From: Terriglobia bacterium
Lineage (GTDB): Bacteria; Acidobacteriota; Terriglobia; Terriglobales; Acidobacteriaceae
NCBI GenBank assembly: GCA_020072645.1
Contig: JAIQGK010000015.1
Span: forward strand, 83,933-147,932
DNA length: 64,000 nt
Direction of reading: 5' to 3'
Positions 8,047 to 15,974 of the stretch are shown in pieces. The notes under the pieces are model-generated. The model was given only the letters and a program-made list of their open reading frames with translations, was not told the DNA's origin and made no database searches. Made by a program: the position numbers and the translations under genes. The stretch's first letter is position 1. The number at the start of each line of letters is the position of its first letter.

Positions 8047-9028
8047 TGCGCGCGATCTTTCCGGCTGCAAGGCAGGTGGTTCCTCGGCCATCGTCGGCGG
8101 CGCGCAGGTTGTTCGTATTATCAGAGCAATAAGCCTTCCCGTGGCCTGCCACCGGCTCAGCGATAATGCGAAACGCCCGTGCGGGAGCATGCTCGCATCC
8201 GGTGAGCGTAAATCTATAGCCGTTATAAAGGCCGCCGGCAAATTCGGCATCCATGAATTTGTACATGCCTTCTTCGTCCATCCCTTTGCCAATATTCACC
8301 AGCTTGGAAAGATTGCACGTATAACCAAATCCGGGATGCATCTGGGCATACAGGTTTTCCGCCATGCCAATCATTCGCACTGCTCGCAAAGGATTCATCT
8401 TGGGGCGTTCATCAATCACAACCGGCGAAGAGCCGGGAGTGTCTTCGTCCGCGCCTGCGGCAGCCGCAGCCGCAACCGCCGGTCCCCACCATGACTTTTC
8501 TAGAATTCGGGGATCGCCCACCGGCAGCGAGGCGCTCAGGTTGACTGCTGTCAGCCGCCAGACACCGGCCTGCCGCTTAAGTTTGGCAAGTATTTTGAGA
8601 CCCACGGGGATCTCACGCTCCACGCCATTGCGCACCAGATGGAGTGAAAGCGCCATGCTATCTTCGTCTCCATGCTGTTCGTCGCTGTCAACATCCACTT
8701 CGTATCGCTCATGCTGGTCGGGATTGTTGAAGGCGAAAAGGATAGGACCTATATCGAAAGACTGAAACCCGTTTGCGCCTGCGGATTTTGCCCCCGTTAA
8801 GGCTAAGAGTGGGTTGGGTGCGTTGTCGACCGAACCCTTCATCAGATTCTGGAGCTTACTCTGCATTTCCAGCGTAAGATGCTTCTTGAATGGCGCTTCG
8901 CCTCCTGAAAACATCTCAATCAGGGCCTGACGCGGCGACTGATCATGCATCGCAGAGCGCTGTGCCAAGGCGCTGCCCATAAAGACAAACGCGGCGCAGA
9001 TCGCCAGCCGGAATCTGGGACGGAACAT
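8042..9028 (-). CDS. Secreted protein with pseudopilin-like C-terminal domain
   Basis: A 328-residue exported protein of unknown function. A signal peptide (about 1-23) is followed by an unassigned domain (about 25-190), an Ala run and then a C-terminal domain (about 215-325) whose ENLYAQMHPGFGYTCNLSKL, NGYRFTLTGCE and AYCSDNTNNLR pattern resembles the C-terminal half of acidobacterial type IV pilin/pseudopilin-like proteins. It lacks a prepilin peptidase motif and the hydrophobic alpha-1 helix, so it is not a pilin as such. Four cysteines in the C-terminal domain could form disulfides. CTGGAG sits eight bases before the ATG. Confidence 0.6.
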   Translation of the reverse strand: MFRPRFRLAICAAFVFMGSALAQRSAMHDQSPRQALIEMFSGGEAPFKKHLTLEMQSKLQNLMKGSVDNAPNPLLALTGAKSAGANGFQSFDIGPILFAFNNPDQHERYEVDVDSDEQHGDEDSMALSLHLVRNGVEREIPVGLKILAKLKRQAGVWRLTAVNLSASLPVGDPRILEKSWWGPAVAAAAAAGADEDTPGSSPVVIDERPKMNPLRAVRMIGMAENLYAQMHPGFGYTCNLSKLVNIGKGMDEEGMYKFMDAEFAGGLYNGYRFTLTGCEHAPARAFRIIAEPVAGHGKAYCSDNTNNLRAADDGRGTTCLAAGKIARK

Positions 9029-9231
9029 TTATTTCTCCAGGAACCTAATTGACGCAAGCTTAGAGCATTGTCTCTTCCACAGACAACGCCAAAACAACCT
9101 TACGCAGGTAACTTTGGGGCAAGGCTCATATGTGCTTCTGGCTGGTAAAAGATCAGGTACCCCCTGGGCCTTAACGGCATTTTGCCGGTGCTGTTGGCGC
9201 GTTGCCGCTGAAATGAGAGCGCGCGGGGATA

Positions 9232-9450
9232 TTACTTGGTGACGACCCGGTCCTTTGATAAGGCGGTAACCGGCTTGGGCTCAGAGATATTCATGCGTGT
9301 GCCACAAACCGAGCAGTACACCCAGCCGGCGTGCTCCACGACGGAGGGAACAGTCCTGAACTTGCGCATGCATTTGGGGCACTGGACGTCGACGATATGG
9401 ACCAACTGAAGACCCTGACTTGTAGATTTGAGATGTTGATAGCCTACCAA
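9232..9450 (-). CDS. Small zinc-ribbon protein
   Basis: A 72-residue protein with two CxxC pairs (CPKC at about 24-27 and CSVC at about 46-49), spaced like a zinc ribbon. The rest is short basic/polar sequence. The start is TTG, with AGG eight bases upstream; no in-frame ATG lies before the first CxxC. Such proteins often act as metal-binding or nucleic-acid-binding adapters; no partner is evident here. It stands alone between two secreted-protein genes. Confidence 0.5.
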   Translation of the reverse strand: MVGYQHLKSTSQGLQLVHIVDVQCPKCMRKFRTVPSVVEHAGWVYCSVCGTRMNISEPKPVTALSKDRVVTK

Positions 9451-9524
9451 TGTAATGACCTGCCTGACAATATTACGTCCGATTAATTTTCAAAACTTTA
9501 CTGATTTTTTTAGAGTACTGGGCG

Positions 9525-10829
9525 TTATCGAGTAACGCCATTGCTGGCAACCACTCGCGCCACAGCCAGCATGGCAATGGCCTGGGCGGAACTGTCACGC
9601 AGCTTTTGCGCCCGAGACAACGCATTCAATGAATCCACCTGTGCTGCCGCCTCGCTGATCTCCTGCACCACGGCCGCTGCATTCTGCTCTGGCGTGCGCG
9701 CATCCCAGACTTCATCGGCGGCGCTGAACGCCATGTCAAAGTACTTGCTTGCCTGCTGCTTGTTGCCGCCTGTGCCCGTTGCAAAGCCGTCGGCTGCGGC
9801 TTCACGCGCCCGCTGGCTAGCAGGCAAACTGCGAAGGCGCTCGGTCTGGTCAGTGGCTTTGTTATCCATTGCGGAAAGAATTGAGACGCTCTCCTGCTCC
9901 GGACGTTGAATTTCACGCTGCTCGCCGGCATTTTGTACCGTGGTATTGGCCACCACGTCAGACTCCAGCGCTTTCTGGTAGCCTTCCGCGCCCAGAGCCT
10001 TCTGCATCGCTTGTGTGGTGATGGTGATTGAAAGCGTGCGCAGAGGCGAGTCGTCAATCTTTCCCAGCCATGTTAGAAGCTGCAAGCCGCTCTTGGCTGC
10101 AATGTCCTTATTCACCGAACCGGACATCTGCATGTACATTGCTGCAATATTCTCCGCTTCTGCGGCGTTTTCTTTTGGGTCCGGCAGCGAATCAAACATT
10201 TTTGCGAAATGCTGCTGTGACCATGCCGAGCTTTCGCCCTGCGCTGCCATTACCGCCATCAGGGCGCGCGAAGCCACAATGTTCTTCTCCAAACCGGCAT
10301 CCAGCTTGCGTGAAACGGGATCCAGAGTCTGCTTGGGACAACTTGTAACTGCGCCAATCAGTGATTGCTCCGCGCGCAGCACAGCGCTGTCCGGCAGGTT
10401 TTCCACAAAGTTAAGGGCGGCGGCGCAATCCACCAAACCGCTGGACATCATGGAGACAGCGGGCGTTTGCCCAATCCGAACCAGATCAGTTTCAATGCGT
10501 GCCCCTTCATGCCAAAATCCGCGCGCCATCTTTTTATCGATGGGAGAGACTACATCGGCGGCTGAGGAGAGAACGCGCAACCTGTCCTGCGGATCAGATT
10601 CGGGCAATGCAACCGCCATTTTTACCGTGTCGATCACAAACTTCTGCTCGCGCGTAAGTTTGGCCGGGGTTGCAGGCGCGTTGGCCTGAGGTTTTGCCGA
10701 TCTCTTCAGGCTTGGATTGCTCTGCTGCTGGGCCGTCCCAGTCAGAGAAAGACCAAGGACAACAACAGCAGCCAGACACTTATGTATGCTCTGCACTGCT
10801 CTTAGACTCCAAAATTGTTTGATGCTCAC
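9525..10829 (-). CDS. Secreted helical-repeat protein, unknown function
   Basis: A 434-residue protein with an N-terminal signal-like segment (CLAAVVVLGLSLTGTAQ) and an almost wholly helical, Ala/Gln/Asp-rich body suggestive of TPR-like helical hairpins (e.g. MQKALGAEGYQKALESDVV, LNALSRAQKLRDSSAQAIAMLAVARVV). No catalytic motif is visible. GTG at 10829 is the longest start but lies inside a small hairpin (10825-10840); GTG at 10796, preceded by GGAG, would give a tighter signal peptide and may be the real start. Confidence 0.6.
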   Translation of the reverse strand: MSIKQFWSLRAVQSIHKCLAAVVVLGLSLTGTAQQQSNPSLKRSAKPQANAPATPAKLTREQKFVIDTVKMAVALPESDPQDRLRVLSSAADVVSPIDKKMARGFWHEGARIETDLVRIGQTPAVSMMSSGLVDCAAALNFVENLPDSAVLRAEQSLIGAVTSCPKQTLDPVSRKLDAGLEKNIVASRALMAVMAAQGESSAWSQQHFAKMFDSLPDPKENAAEAENIAAMYMQMSGSVNKDIAAKSGLQLLTWLGKIDDSPLRTLSITITTQAMQKALGAEGYQKALESDVVANTTVQNAGEQREIQRPEQESVSILSAMDNKATDQTERLRSLPASQRAREAAADGFATGTGGNKQQASKYFDMAFSAADEVWDARTPEQNAAAVVQEISEAAAQVDSLNALSRAQKLRDSSAQAIAMLAVARVVASNGVTR

Positions 10830-11004
10830 CTGCCGGTGAGGACTGTCCTGAGGTTAACCAAGCATCTACTCTGCTTCAATCTTTTAGCAGAGCTCCACAT
10901 AACATTCCCGAATCAGGAATTAGATGAGAACTAAGTAGCTTTCTTAACCCGAAAGACTATCGGCCACAGAGGGGAAGATGGGAAATTTCGTTACGCAACT
11001 GAGG

Positions 11005-11979
11005 TTATTTGACCACAGCTGATTCGGCGTTCCGGAGTTCAGCCACAATTTCCGCTGCTGCCGTACGCGCCAGATCGCCTTTATCGGGCGGAAAAGAGAT
11101 AGCGCCCACCCGAGCATGTCCTCCACCGCCATAGCGCTCACAGACTTTTGCCAGGTTCACCATGTTCTGGCGATTAGTCCACGGATTTGACCCGACAGAG
11201 ACTTTCACGCGGAAGCTGCTGCTGCTTAGCCCAACGCTGTAAACCGAATCGCGGTGCAGATAATAAGGAATGAATTTGTTGTAGCCTTCCAGGTCCTGAT
11301 CACTAATGTCAAAGTAAATGGTTCCCTGTTTGCACTCTGAACGCTGGCGCAGGATATCAATCGAACGGCGATGGCGCGCCATGAGCGGTGGAACAACCGT
11401 GGCGACAAAAGGCTCCTTCAGAACGTCAGCCAGTGGCTCACTCACCAGATGCGGGATCAGGCGCGGAAGGAAATCAGGATCGTTGGTGGACTCAATGGCC
11501 ATGGTGAGTTTCATGGCGGGCTCGGCCATTTCCACCGCTTCTTCCGGACTGTGAAACTGTGCGCCATCAATAATATCGGCCCAGCGAATCAGCTCTTCCA
11601 CGGGACGCGGATCAAAACCAAATTTCTGCTCCGCCACATGCGCCAGAAACTTGGTGCATGATTTGTATTCAGGATCAAAAAATTTCCGGCTCTTATCGCT
11701 CAGGCGATAGTGCTCCTCATCTTCCGGCGAGAGAAATGCGCTCTGGTGATGGTCAAACCACCAGGTAATCTTTGGCGAAGCGGAATACTTAAAGTCGACA
11801 ATGGCATTCTCATCGCCATCAAAATCTGCTTCATTGAAGAGCGCGCCCGCGCGATGCACCAGGCCGGTGAACTGGAAGTCCACGTCTGACCGTATGCGTT
11901 CGCGGTAGAAGCGCGAAAACAGCGCAGCCGAGGCCGTCCCGTCAAAACATTTGCCGTGAAAAAAGACCCTGACTTTCAA
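11005..11979 (-). CDS. DHH/DHHA1-family phosphoesterase
   Basis: A 324-residue cytoplasmic protein. The N-terminal DHH part has HGKCFDGTASAAL (Asp13), a DFK segment and the FDHH motif (His77-His78); the C-terminal DHHA1 part ends in GGGGHARVGAISF (about 284-296), the substrate-binding glycine-rich loop. Members hydrolyse nucleotide phosphodiesters or short oligonucleotides (nanoRNase, c-di-AMP phosphodiesterase) using two Mn ions. The closest subgroup cannot be decided here. The start is TTG with AAAGG at good spacing. An almost perfect 24-bp palindrome lies 52 bases upstream of the start. Confidence 0.85.
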   Translation of the reverse strand: MKVRVFFHGKCFDGTASAALFSRFYRERIRSDVDFQFTGLVHRAGALFNEADFDGDENAIVDFKYSASPKITWWFDHHQSAFLSPEDEEHYRLSDKSRKFFDPEYKSCTKFLAHVAEQKFGFDPRPVEELIRWADIIDGAQFHSPEEAVEMAEPAMKLTMAIESTNDPDFLPRLIPHLVSEPLADVLKEPFVATVVPPLMARHRRSIDILRQRSECKQGTIYFDISDQDLEGYNKFIPYYLHRDSVYSVGLSSSSFRVKVSVGSNPWTNRQNMVNLAKVCERYGGGGHARVGAISFPPDKGDLARTAAAEIVAELRNAESAVVK

Positions 11980-12030
11980 AAGACCTTTCTCTGCTCTTCA
12001 AAATATGGCATTAAGTAAAGCTACTAGAAA

Positions 12031-12054
12031 TGACATTCCCGCGCGGTAATGTCA
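12031..12054. promoter_or_regulatory. 24-bp near-perfect palindrome
   Basis: TGACATT and AATGTCA flank a central CCGCGCGG with one mismatched pair, so 22 of 24 bases are symmetric. It lies between two minus-strand genes, upstream of the DHH gene. It may be an operator for that gene or the end hairpin of the gene before it; the following TTTC is too short for a confident terminator. Confidence 0.4.
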
Positions 12055-12128
12055 AGCAGGTACACGCCTTTGTGGTGCTGAATACTGCTCTTTGGTGCGG
12101 ACGGCGGCCTTGATAGGCTGTCAATCGT

Positions 12129-12521
12129 TCATTTGTAAATGGAAAGCTGCTCAGCCGGTTTTTGCAACTTGATGGTGAATTCATGATTAGGCTGATTGAT
12201 GCTGAAATCTTCTCCGTACGTCCTGAACCCCGGCGCGATCACCTGAATGCGGACTTTGCCATAAGGAATGCCGCTTGCTTCCGCTTTGCCGTCTTCATGG
12301 GTCTTAAGCTCCAGACCTTCCTGCTTTGCTTTGCCATGGTTATCGATCAAGTGAATCACCACTTCAGCATTTTTCACCGGCTTGCCGCTCGAATTCCTGA
12401 TCACGGTCATATTTACGGAAGCGGTCTTCTGTTCGGGCTCAGGCGGCTTTTTTTTGGCAAGCGCAGCCGCCGGCAGAAGCATACAAAACAGGCACACAAG
12501 GGTAAGACGCTGGATATTCAT
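12129..12521 (-). CDS. Small exported protein with carboxypeptidase-regulatory-like domain
   Basis: A 130-residue protein: signal peptide (about 1-22, ending AALAKK), a Lys/Pro/Glu linker and one beta-sandwich of the carboxypeptidase regulatory-like/Cna-B type (NMTVIRNSSGKPVKNAEVVIHL...GKAEASGIPYGKVRIQVIAPGFRTYGEDFSI). Such domains are common as single units in acidobacterial envelope proteins. No catalytic residues are seen. It is probably a periplasmic or surface structural protein. Confidence 0.65.
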   Translation of the reverse strand: MNIQRLTLVCLFCMLLPAAALAKKKPPEPEQKTASVNMTVIRNSSGKPVKNAEVVIHLIDNHGKAKQEGLELKTHEDGKAEASGIPYGKVRIQVIAPGFRTYGEDFSINQPNHEFTIKLQKPAEQLSIYK

Positions 12522-12557
12522 GGCTGCTGCTATTTTACAGCCAGAGCGGCTTATACC

Positions 12558-13532
12558 CTAGCCCGCCGGTGCAGGACGGCCCGCCACTCGCCGCCTCAAT
12601 TGGACCATTACGGTGGCAACCAGCACGGCCACAATTCCTACGATCTGCAACGCCCGCAGCGTTTCACCCACAAAAAGCACCGCAAAAACAATGGCGAACA
12701 CCGGCTCCAGGCAACTGGTGATAACGGCGCGTGTGGGATCAAGGTATTTCAACCCGCTGAGATAAAGCATGTAAGGCAGCACCATGGAGAGACAGGCAAA
12801 GACAAACAGAAATCCCCATTGCCGTCCGCTGAAATCCTGTGCCATCAGCTTCCACGGAGGATCAACCACGGTCCACAAGACCGCCGCGCCCAGCAGCAGA
12901 TAAAACATGACGGTGAACTGGTGGTTTCTCGTCACCAGCCCTTGTGCTGCGACGTTATAAAAAGCGTAGCCAAACGACGCCAGCAAAGCGGACGACACGG
13001 CAATCAAATTGAATTTTACGCCGGTCTGGAAGACCCCAATCGCAAGGGCGGTTCCGATCATCGCTACCAGCGTTGCCGCGGTACGCTGAACTGTTGCCCG
13101 TTCCCTGCCCCGCGCGACCATGTAAATCAATACCCAGAGCGGCGCGGTGTATTGGATCGTAATCGCCAGTGAGACAGTCGATTTCTTGACGGCAAAATAA
13201 TAGAAAAAATTGGAGCAGGCCACGCCCAGTGTGCCGACAAGCGCGCACAACATCAGGTCACGCCGAGTGATGGAAAAGATACGGCGGCCAAATCGCAGCA
13301 AGAGAATGGGACCAAAAACCAGGACGGTAAAAGTGGTCCGGGCTTGCGTGAGCACTACAGGTGAAATCAAGGCATGGCCGGCAAAGAGGCTGCCGTTAAA
13401 AATCGCCTTGCCAACTACAGCGGCGGCTCCCCAGCAGAACGTTGCCGTGGCCACAAAGAAATAGCCCCGCCATGGATGTTGATGCTCCGGCGCGGGGCTT
13501 ATTGACTGTTGGGCAGCGGACTCACTCGGCAA
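12558..13532 (-). CDS. EamA/DMT-superfamily transporter
   Basis: An integral membrane protein with ten predicted hydrophobic helices in two homologous five-helix halves (first half from YFFVATATFCWGAAAVVGKAIF; second from FNLIAVSSALLASFGYAFYNVAA), the layout of EamA drug/metabolite transporters. DPTRAVITSCLEPVFAIVFAVLF near the C-terminus is typical. The substrate is unknown. The frame stays open to 13631, but that part runs inside the glutaredoxin gene; TTG at 13532, overlapping the glutaredoxin stop by 11 bases, fits translational coupling and gives about 324 residues. The start remains uncertain. Confidence 0.8.
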   Translation of the reverse strand: MPSESAAQQSISPAPEHQHPWRGYFFVATATFCWGAAAVVGKAIFNGSLFAGHALISPVVLTQARTTFTVLVFGPILLLRFGRRIFSITRRDLMLCALVGTLGVACSNFFYYFAVKKSTVSLAITIQYTAPLWVLIYMVARGRERATVQRTAATLVAMIGTALAIGVFQTGVKFNLIAVSSALLASFGYAFYNVAAQGLVTRNHQFTVMFYLLLGAAVLWTVVDPPWKLMAQDFSGRQWGFLFVFACLSMVLPYMLYLSGLKYLDPTRAVITSCLEPVFAIVFAVLFVGETLRALQIVGIVAVLVATVMVQLRRRVAGRPAPAG

Positions 13533-13761
13533 GCATCGCGTCCAGGCGCTCAGGATCAAAGCCGACCATGACTTTTTCTCCGACGACGATGGTTGGCGTG
13601 GAACGGCTCTTATAGGTGCGGACCAGCTCAAAAACCGCCTGCTGGTCAGAACTAACGTCTTTCACTTGAAACTCAATACCTTTCTCCGAAAGGTAGGACT
13701 CAGCCCATGAGCAGGGCGGTCAACCCGGCTGGCTGTACACCACAACTTTCTTTTGCGACAT
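13522..13761 (-). CDS. Glutaredoxin-family protein with predicted selenocysteine (UPPC active site)
   Basis: A 79-residue glutaredoxin-like protein read through one TGA. Before it stands MSQKKVVVYSQPG and after it PPCSWAESYLSEKGIEF, then VKDVSSDQQAVFELVRTY, the cis-Pro segment SRSTPTIVVGEKVMVGFDPERL, and a TGA stop. The internal TGA (13720-13722, codon 14) sits exactly where the first Cys of the CPPC redox motif belongs, giving UPPC. Both flanks match the family with no gap or frameshift. A hairpin with a GGA loop follows at 13677-13695. The gene lies 58 bases after an OsmC-type gene and overlaps the transporter gene, so it is probably co-transcribed with both. Alternative: a nonsense-mutated pseudogene, but the intact 3' frame argues against that. 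Genome-wide selA/B/C/D would be needed. Confidence 0.8.
13677..13695 (-). promoter_or_regulatory. SECIS-like hairpin downstream of the in-frame TGA
   Basis: On the mRNA strand TACCTTTC and GAAAGGTA form a perfect 8-bp stem closed by the triloop GGA. The loop starts 33 bases after the TGA, within the roughly 16-37 base window usually given for bacterial selenocysteine insertion elements, and it opens with G as those elements require. It is the strongest hairpin in the first 45 bases after the TGA; a weaker GCCC/GGGC pairing lies nearer. Confidence 0.6.
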
Positions 13762-13819
13762 GAAAGGAACTTCCCCCCTTTGTGTGGATTAGATTCTTTC
13801 CGCTACCGCAATGTTTCTT

Positions 13820-14254
13820 TTATTTCTTTGCCGGAGCAAGCGTTTCCGCACCTGAAAGATGCACTTCAGTAACGATCTTTGCCGTACATTTCAGCATCGC
13901 AGAGACGCCGCAATACTTTTCTTCAGACAGCCTCACCGCGTCTTCCACCGCCTTGCGTGAAACCTGCCCGGAAACTGTATAGATAAGCTTGATCGAAGTA
14001 TAGACCGTGGGCGCTTCCGTCGCGCGAACTGCCTCGGCCTTCACGTGCACGCCGACGAATGGCTCACGCTTCTTGCGCAGGATGCTCACGACATCGGTGG
14101 CGGTGCAAGCGCACAGGCCCATCAGGACCATTTCCATGGGACCTGCAGCAGTGTTGCGCTGGCGGTCGGAATCGATCACGATGGCATGGCCGCTGCTGGC
14201 ATTGGCGACAAATCTCTCGCCATCTGTCCACGTTACCTGCGCTTCAACGTTCAT
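13820..14254 (-). CDS. OsmC-family protein
   Basis: A 144-residue protein with the OsmC/Ohr fold signature: N-terminal strands (VTWTDGERFVANASSGHAIVID), PMEMVLMGLCACTATDVVSILRKKR on the central helix and SEEKYCGVSAMLKCTAKI near the end. Cys48 or Cys50 and Cys115 are placed as the reactive pair of OsmC-type thiol peroxidases. The length fits the YhfA-like OsmC subgroup. The AGGGGGAGGG stretch precedes the ATG. It sits upstream of the putative selenoglutaredoxin on the same strand, which suggests a shared role in thiol or peroxide handling. Confidence 0.85.
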   Translation of the reverse strand: MNVEAQVTWTDGERFVANASSGHAIVIDSDRQRNTAAGPMEMVLMGLCACTATDVVSILRKKREPFVGVHVKAEAVRATEAPTVYTSIKLIYTVSGQVSRKAVEDAVRLSEEKYCGVSAMLKCTAKIVTEVHLSGAETLAPAKK

Positions 14255-14887
14255 GGTCCCTGATCCCTCCCCCTAGCCGCGAAAACTCTATCATACGGCA
14301 GCCGAGTCATCACAGGTGCCTTCAAAGGTCCGGTAACGAGCGATTCCGTCTGTTGTCGTGTGATGGGAGTGAGAGTCAGGGAACACACACATTTCCCATC
14401 GTCGGACTTATGGTCCACCAAGGAAAATGTGAGGTTCCTTTTGCTTTCCGCAAACTTGAAAGGGGATCATAGTGACCCGACGAAGCGGGGGATGGCAGTG
14501 CTTCAGATAACCCGCTATCGTCGGTACAAGAGAAGCTAATCCGGCACTGAGTGACAATCTTTGGTTTGCAGGATGTCTGAAGGAGATCTTTCGGGGCTAA
14601 AACGATTTCGGGACTATTGGCTGGCAGAGTACGATCGGACACAATGGCATTCAGCGAAGAATTGCTACGCAGACGTCTATGACATTTTCATGTACTCGCT
14701 TCCGCTAGCTCAGGAGAAAATACTCGTGCTGTTTCTGTCTCAGCCCGGCGCGCCGGGGAGCAGCCGGCGGAACACATGCTCTGGCGCCGCGCGTGGTACC
14801 TTGAATTTTAGTCAGGGTGTCAGATCAAGTGTGAGCTACACATGATCGGGATTAGTACCCAAGCTTCACTGGAACGCGGATTTCCGA
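14255..14887. other. 633-base stretch without a confident gene
   Basis: The only candidate is a plus-strand frame from ATG 14573 to 14845 (about 90 residues, beginning MSEGDLSGLKRFRDYWLAEY). Its first half looks protein-like and its second half low-quality, so it could be a degraded gene remnant. No RNA gene, repeat or clear terminator was seen. Confidence 0.3.
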
Positions 14888-15592
14888 CTACACGGGACCG
14901 CGGATGCTTTTGGCAACAACACCTTTTAATACTGCCACAATCAGATCTTGATGTTTCCCGCACCATTGCTCAATTCGAAACCAGACCTGCTTCCATTTTA
15001 ATTGGGATGTATCAAACTTCTCTGATAATAACTGCTGCTCCAATTCGTCAAGTAACTCCAGGCAACGGTCGGGTTCGAGCCCTCCGAACCGCAATACGAA
15101 TTCTGGAGAAGTGTAAGTATTCCCATTTTTGATCACGACACCTTCATCCGTACGCTCCCGGTATGGCAAAATAGGTCGCTTGGAAAAAAATGCAACATAA
15201 GGTCCCGCCGAATAGCTAAGTGAAAGCCCGTGGCAAATCAGCCTAGCACGCTCGATGTCATAGCTTCCTTGCGAGGCTTGTTGCGCGCCCTTCTCGAAGT
15301 GCTCTGTTGTGAACTTCTTTAACTCTTCTACTGAACTGATATGGTGGCCGATGGCGGCAATGACTTCTGAATCTACTAACCTCCCATAACCAAACCAATC
15401 GTGGTAAAACCAGAATGTCAAATGATCATCGCCGATGATCTCACCGACTCTTTTAAAGCGGTTGAAGAATTTGTATGCGCCCGCAAGTCCTACCTTATTG
15501 AACCACTCATAATCTGGAATCAGGAGCGCAGAGTACGTCTTGTATCCTTCAGGCACATCCATGAACTGGTTATATATTTCATGTTTTGCCAT
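14888..15592 (-). CDS. Hypothetical protein, unknown family
   Basis: A protein of about 234 residues, soluble, with mixed charge and many aromatics (YEWFNKVGLAGAYKFFNRF, FWFYHDWFGYGRL). I do not recognise the family. No signal peptide, membrane helix or catalytic motif is visible; a C-terminal helical region (LDELEQQLLSEKF...LKWKQVWFRIEQW) is likely. ATG at 15592 is preferred; a GTG three codons upstream is possible. It is flanked on both sides by gene-poor DNA. Confidence 0.55.
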   Translation of the reverse strand: MAKHEIYNQFMDVPEGYKTYSALLIPDYEWFNKVGLAGAYKFFNRFKRVGEIIGDDHLTFWFYHDWFGYGRLVDSEVIAAIGHHISSVEELKKFTTEHFEKGAQQASQGSYDIERARLICHGLSLSYSAGPYVAFFSKRPILPYRERTDEGVVIKNGNTYTSPEFVLRFGGLEPDRCLELLDELEQQLLSEKFDTSQLKWKQVWFRIEQWCGKHQDLIVAVLKGVVAKSIRGPV

Positions 15593-15974
15593 AAGAGTCA
15601 CCAGCCACTATCCGCGAGACCACGACCAAGCGAGGATAGCATAAGAATTCATTGGCGGTTCGGCGTCGTTCACCCGTCCTCCTCCGATTGTCAGTGTCGG
15701 CGATCAGGAAATTATCAGAAACGGGCTTCCTCGGAAGCGCCTAGGCCATTACGAGCAGATTGATGCCAAGCCGGAACCAATCCAGGTCCGAGATTATTCT
15801 CCTGGACGAAGAAATTTGTCTAAGACTCCTTGGGTGTCCAATAACTGAAAAGTAGACAAATCCATCCGATCGTTGAAGCAACCTGCTTTCTATCACAAAA
15901 AAATAATGGAACCATCTTCGGGATCGAGTACTGGGCCTCGTCTGTCAGGGCTCAAGCCACGGCTACAACCATTT
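15593..15974. other. 382-base stretch without a gene
   Basis: Nothing convincing: no long frame with coding character, no strong hairpin with T-tract, no tRNA. It separates a hypothetical gene from the methyltransferase gene, both on the minus strand, and may hold the former's promoter. Confidence 0.3.

Noticed and set aside
13530..13631. N-terminal extension of the EamA transporter to TTG 13631
   Set aside because: It runs inside the glutaredoxin gene in another frame and has no membrane-protein character.
14376..14642. Minus-strand frame of 88 codons
   Set aside because: No ribosome site, no domain, and an overlapping opposite frame with equal or better character; neither is convincing.
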